A stretch of DNA of 64,000 nucleotides. Source: JAGVSV01 sp050952845 (GTDB lineage: Bacteria; Bacillota; Clostridia; Christensenellales; Aristaeellaceae). Below, one piece after another: positions 46,568-55,194 of the stretch (position 1 is its first letter; the number at the start of each line of letters is the position of its first letter). Position numbers and translations under genes: made by a program. Where the stretch lies: assembly GCA_050952845.1 (NCBI GenBank), contig JBMNLP010000001.1, forward strand, positions 2,852,001 to 2,916,000. The letters are read 5' to 3'. The notes under the pieces were generated by a model, which saw nothing but the letters and a program-made list of their open reading frames with translations, was not told the DNA's origin and searched no databases.

Positions 46568-47325
46568 ATGCATTTCCCCTCCAACCCAAACAAATTTTCC
46601 AAGCATACAGATGCCTTTTCTGCCGACTTGACCAAAGCCTGCGCACAGCCATCATCCACCCTGTGCATGGAAGAGATACCAAGAGAATATATATTGCCCC
46701 CAGGCCCGGAGAACACCGGGGCAGCCACGCAATAAACCGATGGATGCAGCTCACAGTCATCCCGCGCATACCCGGCTTTGCGCACAGCATCCAGCTCAAC
46801 AGCCAGAGCCTCGGCATCCCGTATGGTTGCCGGTGTAAACGGCTGGAACACCATGTTTGATATCAGCTCCTGCCGGTATATTTCCGGCAAAAAGGCAAGC
46901 ACAGCTTTGCCGGACGCCGTGCAGTACATCTGCTCGTCATTCATCACGATGCGTACAGCTTCCTTGCCGTATTCATACCCAATAAAGCGCATCATGCCCA
47001 TGCGCAGCTCGCATAGATGCACAGTCAAGCCAGTCGTCTGCATGAAATCCACCATCACCTCACGGCATGCCTGATAGACCATGCTGCTGTCAGGGCGCGC
47101 AGCGTGATAAAAAGCCAACCTGTATCCAGGCACATAGGATGTGGAGTTTGTATCTTTTGCCGCGTAGTCATGGACAGCCAGCGTCTCCAGCAAACGATAA
47201 GCACTGCTTCGGTTGACATCAAGCATCCTGGCTGCCTTCTGCACCGTGATGCCCCCCTCCTTCAGGATATGGTTCATCAAGATCAGCGCTTTGTCTACAG
47301 AGCCGATTCTGCCGCTGTTGTTCAT
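46564..47325 (-). CDS. IclR-family transcriptional regulator
   Basis: 253 residues: N-terminal winged helix (GSVDKALILMNHILKEGG, then TVQKAARMLDVNRSSAYRLL, about 7-50) and C-terminal GAF-like effector domain (ASGKAVLAFLPE near 135; DDCELHPSVYCVAAPVF near 185). IclR proteins bind small organic acids or sugars and control adjacent catabolic operons. Start chosen at ATG 47325 behind AAGGA. Located in the middle of the cluster and likely its controller; a candidate operator lies at 53513. Confidence 0.9.
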   Translation of the reverse strand: MNNSGRIGSVDKALILMNHILKEGGITVQKAARMLDVNRSSAYRLLETLAVHDYAAKDTNSTSYVPGYRLAFYHAARPDSSMVYQACREVMVDFMQTTGLTVHLCELRMGMMRFIGYEYGKEAVRIVMNDEQMYCTASGKAVLAFLPEIYRQELISNMVFQPFTPATIRDAEALAVELDAVRKAGYARDDCELHPSVYCVAAPVFSGPGGNIYSLGISSMHRVDDGCAQALVKSAEKASVCLENLFGLEGKCI

Positions 47326-47357
47326 AACTTTTTCCTTATACCACTGAACCTCAATCG

Positions 47358-48398
47358 TCAATGCAATAGAATATAAGGCTCTACATCCTTTACTTCAATG
47401 TTTACCTTTCTCGATTCTTCAATGCTCTTGATGCTGGCAAGAACCATCGCGATGCTGTAAACATTATCCCAACAATCAGTCATCAGCGGTCTGCCCGTTT
47501 TATAGGCATCCAACATGTCTTCCAAGGCTTTATCGTGCTGATCTCTTACGACGTCGGGTTTGGATATTCTCCCATCTTGATAGACATAACGACCTACTTG
47601 ATCAGCATATTGATAAACAGCATCACCAACCCCATCCCATACAATTGTACCACGCTCACAGCAAACACGCCATACATGGTCCCACGAGGTATGCATTCCC
47701 TCTGCGCCGTTGTAGCCACGAAATGAGAAGACGCAACCATTGTCCATTTCAAACACCGCTACGCCGGCGGCGTCCCCGGTATACTTCGAACCCTTGGGGT
47801 TAAAACTATGATAATATACGGATACCGGCTTCCCTGCACACATATACCTGGCCTGGTCGAATATATGGATGTTGTTGTCTTGTAGCTGTGGATACTGCAG
47901 CATGTTCCGAATGCTCCCCATATCAGCTGCAACAAAGATCTCACCATTGATCATCACACACTGGCCCATTAAGCCACTATCCACAATCCCCCGTATTTTC
48001 TGCACTTGATCGATATAGCGCCTGTTCTGCATGACCGTATATCTTCGCCCTGAAGCCTCAACAGCCCGAAGAATTTCACGAACAGACTCGACAGAATCGC
48101 TCATTGGTTTCTCACCAAGAACATCGCATCCTGCAAGGAGCGCTTTTGTTACAATGTCCTTATGTACTGTAACATAAGTCAGATCCACGACCAAATTGCA
48201 TTGTTCCTTTTCCAACGCCTCATCCAGTGACATGTATAGGTTGCAATGGAGCCCATATTGATCTTTTGCTTGCTGAGCACGAACCAAATCTGTTTCAACA
48301 ATTGCTTTGATTTCCGTATCGTCGCGCTTGGTCAGGTGGTCCAGCCATCGAAAGGCAATAGCGCCACAACCCACTATTATGACATTAAATGCCTTCAC
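47358..48398 (-). CDS. Gfo/Idh/MocA-family oxidoreductase
   Basis: 346 residues. Rossmann motif IVGCGAIAFRWLDHL (7-21); GEKPMSDSVESVREIL near 95 with the Lys; QDNNIHIFDQARYM near 175 in the catalytic region. Start chosen at GTG 48398, nine bases from AAGGAG, as the upstream ATG 48407 abuts the site. Overlaps the RpiB-like gene by 14 bases. Third dehydrogenase of the cluster. Confidence 0.87.
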   Translation of the reverse strand: MKAFNVIIVGCGAIAFRWLDHLTKRDDTEIKAIVETDLVRAQQAKDQYGLHCNLYMSLDEALEKEQCNLVVDLTYVTVHKDIVTKALLAGCDVLGEKPMSDSVESVREILRAVEASGRRYTVMQNRRYIDQVQKIRGIVDSGLMGQCVMINGEIFVAADMGSIRNMLQYPQLQDNNIHIFDQARYMCAGKPVSVYYHSFNPKGSKYTGDAAGVAVFEMDNGCVFSFRGYNGAEGMHTSWDHVWRVCCERGTIVWDGVGDAVYQYADQVGRYVYQDGRISKPDVVRDQHDKALEDMLDAYKTGRPLMTDCWDNVYSIAMVLASIKSIEESRKVNIEVKDVEPYILLH

Positions 48399-49050
48399 TT
48401 CGATCATCTCCTTTGTAACATGATAACAATCTCAACACCGTGGCCTTCAACCCCTCGTCCGACCATGACCCCGTTTTCATCAGCTTCTCCACCGCAGGAA
48501 AAAGCAGCGTTTCCCTGACCAGATCGGGATTGAGGCTCTCCAAAATCTCTGCCATCGGTTTATGCGTATCACGCGATATCTGGCTGAGCAGCTCCCGGCT
48601 TTTTGCCTGCGGCGCCGCCCGATGGGGCGGGTAGCCTTCTCCCTGCACGCCGGAAAACAACGCGTCCAGAATCATACGCAGGCTCTGATCGGCACCCCAT
48701 CCCCAGCCTTTGTTCAGCGCCAATGAAATACAGTTGCCCGCATTGATCCTCGTAAACAGAAACGCGTCCAGAGGCTCATACAGCAAGCCGCACATGACCT
48801 GGGGGTATTGCATCGCCGCTATGGCAAAGCCTGCGCCTGTGCCGCAGCCCCCGATCACCATATCAGCCAGCCCGCCGTTGAGAACCAGCGCAGCAATCAA
48901 ACCGGTATGGAGATAGCTCAGCGACCGCGGGTCATCCGGAGAGGACATGCCGGCGTTGTATACATCATACCCACGCCCCTGCAGAGCTTGCAATACCTCG
49001 GGATTTCTTGCGCTGGTACTTACTTCACTCACCACAACTATGCGCTTCAA
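48385..49050 (-). CDS. RpiB/LacA/LacB-family sugar isomerase, atypical
   Basis: 221 residues, longer than ordinary RpiB (~150). The core matches RpiB: VIGGCGTGAGFAIAA with the catalytic Cys near 69 and NAGNCISLALNKGWGW near 105. The N-terminus reads VVSEVSTSARNPEV where RpiB has the Asp-His pair that helps bind substrate phosphate, and the usual HNDAN is INAGN. The ~60-residue C-terminal helical extension has no counterpart in RpiB. I infer an isomerase for an unphosphorylated or differently charged sugar. ATG 49050 overlaps the TPP enzyme stop by four bases. Confidence 0.8.
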   Translation of the reverse strand: MKRIVVVSEVSTSARNPEVLQALQGRGYDVYNAGMSSPDDPRSLSYLHTGLIAALVLNGGLADMVIGGCGTGAGFAIAAMQYPQVMCGLLYEPLDAFLFTRINAGNCISLALNKGWGWGADQSLRMILDALFSGVQGEGYPPHRAAPQAKSRELLSQISRDTHKPMAEILESLNPDLVRETLLFPAVEKLMKTGSWSDEGLKATVLRLLSCYKGDDRSEGI

Positions 49051-50873
49051 AACAATGCCTCCTCATCTTTGCCCTTCAAATATGCTTCCCGTTCATCTGC
49101 CATGTACGTCGGAATGGGCACATCCCACCAGCCGGTTGCCGCGCCGCCGGAATGCGGATACTCACGGTCCACCACCGCTTCTATCAGGAAGGATGTTTGG
49201 GATGCGACAGCAGCTTGCAGCGCGTCGCGGAATTGCCCGGCGTTTTCAGCCCGTGCCCCCGGTATGCCAAAGGCTTTGGCTGCTGCGACAAAGTCCGGTG
49301 AATATGGGCTGCCTTGCGGATCGACAAAGTCGTTCCCAAAGGCGCCTTTCTGTCCGTATACGTCGATTTGCAGGTCCTTAATGGCGTACCAGCCCATGTT
49401 GTTGGCTACGATGATGATCACGGGCAGATCATACTGCACTGCCGTGGACATTTCCTGCATGGTCATCATAAAATCCCCGTCCCCGACCAACGCCACAACG
49501 CACTTGTCCGGCAGAAGATACTTGACGCCCAGCGCCGCAGGCACGGCGAAGCCCATCGTTGAAAACCCACCGGTCGTTATGCAGGTATTGGGAACCTCAA
49601 AAACGTATTCCTGCAACAGCTGCGCCTGCGTGTTGCCCGATGAAGACACCACCATGCAATCAGCCGGCAGCACATCGCACATTTCATACAGCAGCCGCGA
49701 AATGGTCAGCTGTTTTCTCTCCTGCAAAGCCCTGTCTTCAACATACGACCGCCATTTCTGGCCAACGCGTTGGATTTCCGCCGCGTACGCTGACCGGTCG
49801 GGGCCATCGCCCAGCTCGTCCAGCGCCAGCATTACCTGCCGGATAAACTGAACTGCCCCTGCCTGTATGCTGACATCCGCGGTATAGTTCTTTCCAAGCT
49901 CATGGGCATCCAGGTCCACATGGATCAGCTTTGTATCCGGGAAGTTATATGTAATGCCTTTGCGGTAGGACGATGTGCTTTCATCTGCAAAACGGCAGCC
50001 CAGCGCAATGACCAAATCCGCAGTGCGGGCAAAATGGTTGCCCACATCAGTGCCCTTTGACCCGCCATGGAAGGCATACAGAGGATGTGTTTCCGGGAAA
50101 GCGCTTTTAGATGCCATGGTCGTCAACACGGCGGCGCCAATACGCTCAGCAAAGCTGACCAGCAGGTCGCTCTCCCGCTCGTGGTAAACCCCGCCGCCCA
50201 TTAGAATGACAGGCCTTTTGCTCTCCATGATCAGCTTGCTTGCCGCCTGTATGGCGTTATCCGAAGCCAGCGGATAGTCATCAACAGCGCAGGAACCCGG
50301 CGCCACCTCCGGAACGTTCAGCTCTTCACACTGCACATCCATCGGCACCGACAGCACCACGGGGCCTTTCCGTCCGTTGTTCATCAGCTCGAAAGCCCGG
50401 CGCATAATCTGCGGCAGCTGCGCCACATTCTCCACGCGCCAGCAGCGCTTGCTAAGCGGGCGTACACACTGCAAAAAGTCCGAATCCTGCTGGCGTTCAA
50501 ACTCCTGCAGGATTCCCTTGCCCCGCATGTGCGTATGCGCGTCCCCCGTGATGAGGAGAAACGGCGTGGAGTCCACATAGGCTGTAGCCAGCCCCAGCAG
50601 GGCATTGATTGCCCCCGCGCCGATGGATGTCAGCACAGCCAGCGGCTTGCCGCCGGCCCTGTAGAACCCATCCGCAAAATGCCCCGCGCACATTTCCTGC
50701 TTGACCTGAATATACTCAATTTCCCGGCGGGCCACCCTGTCGCGCAACGCATCGAAAATGCCAAGGCAACCATGCCCGGGAATGCCCACGACCGCCTTGA
50801 CGCCGTTGCTGATGAGATAATCGACGATGATTTCTCCGCCTGTTTTGCGGACATTGTTGCTTTTCTGAGTCAT
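49047..50873 (-). CDS. Thiamine-diphosphate-dependent enzyme, acetolactate-synthase-like
   Basis: 608 residues with the three-domain layout of the ALS/POX/IolD superfamily: N-terminal PYR domain with the conserved Glu in VKQEMCAGHFADG near 59, central FAD/NAD-like domain, and C-terminal PP domain with the ThDP-binding motif GDGDFMMTMQEM near 475 and ending NNMGWYAIKD near 502. Not classical IlvB, since no small subunit or Ilv genes are near. Within this cluster it may cleave or condense a dicarbonyl or aldehyde intermediate. ATG 50873 overlaps the transketolase gene's end by four bases. Confidence 0.83.
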   Translation of the reverse strand: MTQKSNNVRKTGGEIIVDYLISNGVKAVVGIPGHGCLGIFDALRDRVARREIEYIQVKQEMCAGHFADGFYRAGGKPLAVLTSIGAGAINALLGLATAYVDSTPFLLITGDAHTHMRGKGILQEFERQQDSDFLQCVRPLSKRCWRVENVAQLPQIMRRAFELMNNGRKGPVVLSVPMDVQCEELNVPEVAPGSCAVDDYPLASDNAIQAASKLIMESKRPVILMGGGVYHERESDLLVSFAERIGAAVLTTMASKSAFPETHPLYAFHGGSKGTDVGNHFARTADLVIALGCRFADESTSSYRKGITYNFPDTKLIHVDLDAHELGKNYTADVSIQAGAVQFIRQVMLALDELGDGPDRSAYAAEIQRVGQKWRSYVEDRALQERKQLTISRLLYEMCDVLPADCMVVSSSGNTQAQLLQEYVFEVPNTCITTGGFSTMGFAVPAALGVKYLLPDKCVVALVGDGDFMMTMQEMSTAVQYDLPVIIIVANNMGWYAIKDLQIDVYGQKGAFGNDFVDPQGSPYSPDFVAAAKAFGIPGARAENAGQFRDALQAAVASQTSFLIEAVVDREYPHSGGAATGWWDVPIPTYMADEREAYLKGKDEEALF

Positions 50874-51808
50874 TTTGTTTGTTGAACCCTCCGTTCGATT
50901 TGTTCTACAATGGCATCGACAGAAATGCCGTTCGCAGCCAATATACCCTCATAACTGCCGGAAGCAGTATAAGCGTCCTGTATACCCAGCCTGATCACCC
51001 GGATAGGGTAATGCATGCATACGGTTTCAGTCACAGCCGATCCCAACCCGCCGATGACATTGCTCTCCTCCAGGGTGAAGATGATCTTCGTTTTGGCAGC
51101 TGCCTCAACAATCGCCTGTTCATCCAGCGGCTTGAGCGTAGGGATCTCCATCACACCGGCAGAAATGCCCTTTGCCGCCAGCTGTTCAGCAGCAAGCAGC
51201 GCGTGCCAGGTCACAATACCCGTTGTCAATATCATCACATCGGCGCCTTCGGAATGGCGGATGGCTTTGCCGATGTGAAACGGTTCGTTTTCCTGATGAA
51301 ACACGGCAGTCGCTGCCCGGCAAAGCCGGAAATAGACAGGTCCATCTTCCATCAGGATCGTCTTCAATGCAGACCGGGTCTGCGCAGCATCGGACAGGAC
51401 CACCACCTTCATGTTCGGTATGGCGCGCATGACGGACAGATCGGTGATGGTATGATGCGATGCGCCGTCATAGGAATCGGACAAGCCGCCATAATGGCCG
51501 GCAAGCTTTACGTTCATCCCGGGGTAGGCGACGCTGGCCCGTATCTGGTCCAAGCTATGCTCACATAACAAAAAGCCAAATGTGTTGACAACGGGTATCA
51601 GGCCTGCAGACGCCATTCCGGCAGCGACGCACACCATGTTGCTTTCGCTGATGCCCATGTTCAGAAAGCGGTCAGGGTGCCTTTGGGCAAACAGCTTTGT
51701 CCAGGTGGAGTTGGACACATCCGCATCCAACACCATCAAATCGGGCATTTCATCGCCCAGTTTAGCCAGCGCTTCTCCATACGCGAATCTGATTGCTTCT
51801 TGCTTCAT
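50870..51808 (-). CDS. Transketolase, C-terminal subunit
   Basis: 312 residues covering the PYR and C-terminal domains of a split transketolase: MGISESNMVCVAAGMASAGLIP near 52-73 (with the catalytic Glu) and ETVCMHYPIRVIRLGIQD near 262. Works with the N-terminal subunit encoded directly upstream to transfer a C2 unit between ketose and aldose. ATG 51808 forms an ATGA overlap with that gene, as for stoichiometric subunits. Confidence 0.92.
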   Translation of the reverse strand: MKQEAIRFAYGEALAKLGDEMPDLMVLDADVSNSTWTKLFAQRHPDRFLNMGISESNMVCVAAGMASAGLIPVVNTFGFLLCEHSLDQIRASVAYPGMNVKLAGHYGGLSDSYDGASHHTITDLSVMRAIPNMKVVVLSDAAQTRSALKTILMEDGPVYFRLCRAATAVFHQENEPFHIGKAIRHSEGADVMILTTGIVTWHALLAAEQLAAKGISAGVMEIPTLKPLDEQAIVEAAAKTKIIFTLEESNVIGGLGSAVTETVCMHYPIRVIRLGIQDAYTASGSYEGILAANGISVDAIVEQIERRVQQTK

Positions 51809-52626
51809 ATCGGATGACCTGCCAACTCGTTTCTTGCCTGCTCGTACTGTTTGTCATTCAGCACGCCACCGTGCCATTCATGCCTGCCTTCCATAAAGGA
51901 AACGCCTTTGCCTTTAACGGTATTGGCAATCATGACACAAGGGGCGCCGCATGCTACAGCCGTTGTCAGGGCACGCGTCATGTCGGATACGGAATGACCA
52001 TCGGCTTCCAGCACTGTCCAGCCAAATGCCCTCCACTTGTCTGCCAGCGGTTCCATGGGCATGATGTCGTCGCTGGTTCCATCCAGCTGCACGCCATTGC
52101 GATCGACAATGGCTACCAGATTTTTGGGCTTCATTTTGTTTGCAGCCATTGCGGCTTCCCATATCTGGCCTTCGTTTAGCTCGCCATCTCCCAGCAACAC
52201 AAACACGCGCGCCTCGCTGTTTCGCATGCTTAAAGCATGCGCCATGCCCAACCCTATTGACAACCCCTGGCCAAGTGAACCGGATGAAAAATCAACCCCC
52301 GGCGTTCTGCGCATATCCGGATGCCCTTGCAGCATGCTGCCCCATTGCCGCAGCGACTTCAACTCATCCTGCGGAAAGAATCCGTACTCAGCCAATGTAG
52401 CGTACAACACCGGCGCAGCATGCCCTTTGGACAAAAGGAACCGGTCCCTATCGCACCAATCAGGCTCATCCGGACGATAGCGCATTACCTCGCCATACAA
52501 GCTCAGCATGATTTCCACGCTTGAAAATGAGCCGCCCAGATGCCCCGACCCCGCATGATACACGGCATCCAATATGCTCAACCGAAGCTTTTGAGCCTTT
52601 AACCGATATGCAGCATCATTGATCAT
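51805..52626 (-). CDS. Transketolase, N-terminal subunit
   Basis: 273 residues: the ThDP-binding PP domain. GSGHLGGSFSSVEIMLSLY near 26-44, LSKGHAAPVLYA near 69, and the ThDP motif GDGELNEGQIWEAAM near 145 followed by IVDRNGVQLDG. Two-subunit transketolases of this kind occur in ordinary pentose metabolism but also in dedicated pathways for apulose-4-phosphate and for sulfo-sugars. ATG 52626 behind GGAGG overlaps the isomerase gene's end. Confidence 0.92.
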   Translation of the reverse strand: MINDAAYRLKAQKLRLSILDAVYHAGSGHLGGSFSSVEIMLSLYGEVMRYRPDEPDWCDRDRFLLSKGHAAPVLYATLAEYGFFPQDELKSLRQWGSMLQGHPDMRRTPGVDFSSGSLGQGLSIGLGMAHALSMRNSEARVFVLLGDGELNEGQIWEAAMAANKMKPKNLVAIVDRNGVQLDGTSDDIMPMEPLADKWRAFGWTVLEADGHSVSDMTRALTTAVACGAPCVMIANTVKGKGVSFMEGRHEWHGGVLNDKQYEQARNELAGHPI

Positions 52627-53500
52627 CAGCTGATGCCTCCTTCAGAAATTCAGTTAACTTTCGAATGGCATCCATCGAAATGCCAACGCTTTCTTCATGC
52701 TTGCCATTGAGAATGTTACGCAGATAATCCCATGATTCAAATTCCACACTGGCAAATCCTTTGTAACCAATCGCATGCAACGCGGCAAAAAAATCAGTCC
52801 AGTTTACTAACCCCTCACCCAATAACGGAAAAACAAACTTCCCCTGAACAGGTATCCCCACGGCATCCTTCAAGTGAATATGGAATATTTTGTCACCCCA
52901 GCTCTTTACCAGAAATGACATGTCGGTATTACCATACAGAATATCATGCGAAGGATCGAGGTTAACGCCTAAAAGCGGGCTGTTGTAGCGCGCTTGTAGA
53001 AAGGTATGGCTGTATAAATCACAACACAACATACCCCATACGTTTTCAACGGCAATCCTGACGCCGTTTTTTTCTGCTATGGGCAGAAGCTGATCAAAAG
53101 CAGCAAAAACCCATCCCCATGCCTGTCCCTGACTTACATCCTTGCCTATGACCACCGGATCAGCCAGCCACGGCTGAGGCCCCGTAAACAAGTTCACAGT
53201 ATCAACGCCCATTTGGCCGACGATGGCAATCGCCTCGCTTAACCACTTAACGGCATCCGCACGATCAGCTTCATCAACCACAACCAAATCACGCTGCAGG
53301 ACGACTTCAGAGATCGTCAAATTATTTGACAAAACGGCATCGAGCACTCGTTTGCGGGTTTCATCATTCTTATCTTCTCCTAACAGCCAGACAGGCAAAA
53401 GTTCAATGCCCTCATATCCGGCAGCGCAGAGATATTCACAAACTTTTTCTATATCCCATTTCAGCATTGATCCTGACGGCAGAAATCCATAGCGAATCAT
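52616..53500 (-). CDS. Sugar isomerase/epimerase, TIM-barrel
   Basis: 294 residues, xylose-isomerase-like TIM barrel: IAVENVWGML near 153, GVNLDPSHDILY near 183, IFHIHLKDAVG near 210 and SVEFESWDY near 255 hold the metal-binding residues. First gene of the large cluster. Start chosen at ATG 53500 behind AAAGGGG; the upstream extension to 53527 covers the operator-like repeat. Confidence 0.85.
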   Translation of the reverse strand: MIRYGFLPSGSMLKWDIEKVCEYLCAAGYEGIELLPVWLLGEDKNDETRKRVLDAVLSNNLTISEVVLQRDLVVVDEADRADAVKWLSEAIAIVGQMGVDTVNLFTGPQPWLADPVVIGKDVSQGQAWGWVFAAFDQLLPIAEKNGVRIAVENVWGMLCCDLYSHTFLQARYNSPLLGVNLDPSHDILYGNTDMSFLVKSWGDKIFHIHLKDAVGIPVQGKFVFPLLGEGLVNWTDFFAALHAIGYKGFASVEFESWDYLRNILNGKHEESVGISMDAIRKLTEFLKEASADDQ

Positions 53501-53512
53501 AAAAACCCCTTT

Positions 53513-53531
53513 CGTTGCATATTGCACAACG
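53513..53531. promoter_or_regulatory. Candidate operator before the sugar cluster
   Basis: Inverted repeat CGTTG-N9-CAACG, enclosing a second symmetric unit TGCA-ATA-TGCA, between the promoter and the first start codon. A plausible binding site for the cluster's IclR-family regulator or a LacI-type protein. Confidence 0.55.
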
Positions 53532-53570
53532 CATCGTCATCACAGCATTCGTCAACCCTTTATGAACCCG

Positions 53571-53600
53571 ATTATATAACATATCTTTTAAGCATGTCAA
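53571..53600 (-). promoter_or_regulatory. Promoter of the sugar catabolic cluster
   Basis: On the minus strand TTGACA (53600-53595), 18-base spacer, TATAAT (53576-53571): both boxes match consensus. Located 70 bases before the first gene. Confidence 0.85.
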
Positions 53601-53646
53601 TATAACCAAGGGGCTTTGCTGTTGTTTATGATGCAACAAGTACACA

Positions 53647-54156
53647 TCACCCCATCAGGGGCTGCACCGCCTGGTTGACATACTCGCAAATGGTATAGCG
53701 CCAGCCATTTTCCTCCCGCTCCTCCCCGCAGCCCACCAGGCGCCAGTTGCTTTTTTGGTCCAGGTTGGGAAAGAAGCGATCCGCCGGCGCACACGCCTTC
53801 ACCTTGGTAACATAGGCGGTGCGGCAGCAGTCGATCAGCTGGTTAAACAGGCATTCGCCGCCAATCAGCATCACCTCGTCCTCAGGGATGCCCTGAACAG
53901 CCTCCGCCAGCTCCTCCCGGCTATGCACGGCAACAACACCCTCCATAGCAAAATCCTCCTGCCGGGTCAGCACGATGTTGGTGCGGCCGGGCAGTGGCTT
54001 GCCGCCGGGAAAGGATGCCAGCGTGAGCCGTCCCATCACAATCGTCTTACCGCGCGTCATGCGCGCAAAATGCTTCAAATCGCCGGGCAGATCGTACAGC
54101 AGCGCGCCTTCACAGCCGATGGCATAGTTATCGTCGATGACCACAATGGCGTTCAT
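53647..54156 (-). CDS. folA: Dihydrofolate reductase
   Basis: 169 residues. Reduces dihydrofolate to tetrahydrofolate with NADPH. Family features: MNAIVVIDDNYAIGCEGALLYDLPGDLKHFARMT with the Asp that protonates the pterin near 27, KTIVMGRLTLASFPGGKPLPGRTNIVLT near 37-63, and VMLIGGECLF near 96. Start chosen at ATG 54156 behind AGGAGG. Encoded 25 bases downstream of thyA, a classic pairing that regenerates the folate oxidised by thymidylate synthase. Confidence 0.95.
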   Translation of the reverse strand: MNAIVVIDDNYAIGCEGALLYDLPGDLKHFARMTRGKTIVMGRLTLASFPGGKPLPGRTNIVLTRQEDFAMEGVVAVHSREELAEAVQGIPEDEVMLIGGECLFNQLIDCCRTAYVTKVKACAPADRFFPNLDQKSNWRLVGCGEEREENGWRYTICEYVNQAVQPLMG

Positions 54157-54181
54157 CCAATACCTCCTGCTTGAACCGCCG

Positions 54182-55018
54182 TCACACCGCAACGGGGATT
54201 TTGCCGCCCAACGGATGGTTTTGATAGTTCTCCAGCTTGATGTCCTCCACCGTAAAGGCATAAAAATCGGTAATGTCGGGGTTGATGACCAGCGTGGGCG
54301 CCTCAAACGGCTGCCTGGCTATGATGTCCTCCACCAGCGGTACATGCCTGTCGTATATGTGGGCATCGGCGATCACATGCACCAGCTCGCCCGCCGTCAG
54401 CCCGCTCACCTGCGCAAACAGATGCACCAACACGGCATACTGGCACACGTTCCAGTTGTTGGCAGCCAGCATGTCCTGGGACCTTTGGTTGAGGATGGCG
54501 TTCAGGCGGCTGCCCGACACATTGAATGTCATCGACCAGGCGCAGGGATACAGCGCCATGGCATGCAAATCCTGGTGGACATAGATGCTGGAGAGGATGC
54601 GGCGGGAGGACGGGTTATGCTTCAAGTCGTACAGAATGCGGTCCACCTGGTCAAACTCACCCTCTTTGTAGCGGTGTTTCACACCCAGCTGGTAGCCATA
54701 CGCCTTGCCAATGCTGCCCGACTCATCCGCCCAGGCGTCCCAGATGCGGCTTCCCAAATCATGGACGTTGTTTGACTTTTTTTGCCATATCCAGAACAGC
54801 TCATCCACCGCGTTTTTCAGAGGGGTGCGGCGGATGGTAAGGATGGGAAACTCCTTAGACAAATCATATCGGTTCACCAGCCCGAACACCTTGATGGTAT
54901 GCGCCGGCGTACCGTCCTCCCACCTGGGGCGCACGGGCAAACCCCTGTCCCACATGCCTTCCGACAAGATCTGCCGGCAGTTATTGATGAATGCCGTATC
55001 TGCGTAACTCATGTTCAT
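54182..55018 (-). CDS. thyA: Thymidylate synthase
   Basis: 278 residues. Methylates dUMP to dTMP using methylenetetrahydrofolate. Active-site Cys159 lies in ALYPCAWSM; QRSQDMLAANNWNV near 179 and DAHIYDRHV near 218 are the substrate-binding motifs. ATG 55018 or the ATG two codons later may start it. Forms an operon with folA. Confidence 0.96.
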   Translation of the reverse strand: MNMSYADTAFINNCRQILSEGMWDRGLPVRPRWEDGTPAHTIKVFGLVNRYDLSKEFPILTIRRTPLKNAVDELFWIWQKKSNNVHDLGSRIWDAWADESGSIGKAYGYQLGVKHRYKEGEFDQVDRILYDLKHNPSSRRILSSIYVHQDLHAMALYPCAWSMTFNVSGSRLNAILNQRSQDMLAANNWNVCQYAVLVHLFAQVSGLTAGELVHVIADAHIYDRHVPLVEDIIARQPFEAPTLVINPDITDFYAFTVEDIKLENYQNHPLGGKIPVAV

Positions 55019-55194
55019 GCATCTTTCTGTTTATTTGACTGGGGCTTACACCATATAGCCCTGCGCCTGATTCATTGTACGGTATCGCCACCTGCCGGTC
55101 AAGTAAGCAAGCAAAGCCGAAAGCTTGCCAAAGCAATGGCGATGGCGTATTGTACAGCTATAGCCTATACTGAACTTAAGAGGTGAAAACGTTG

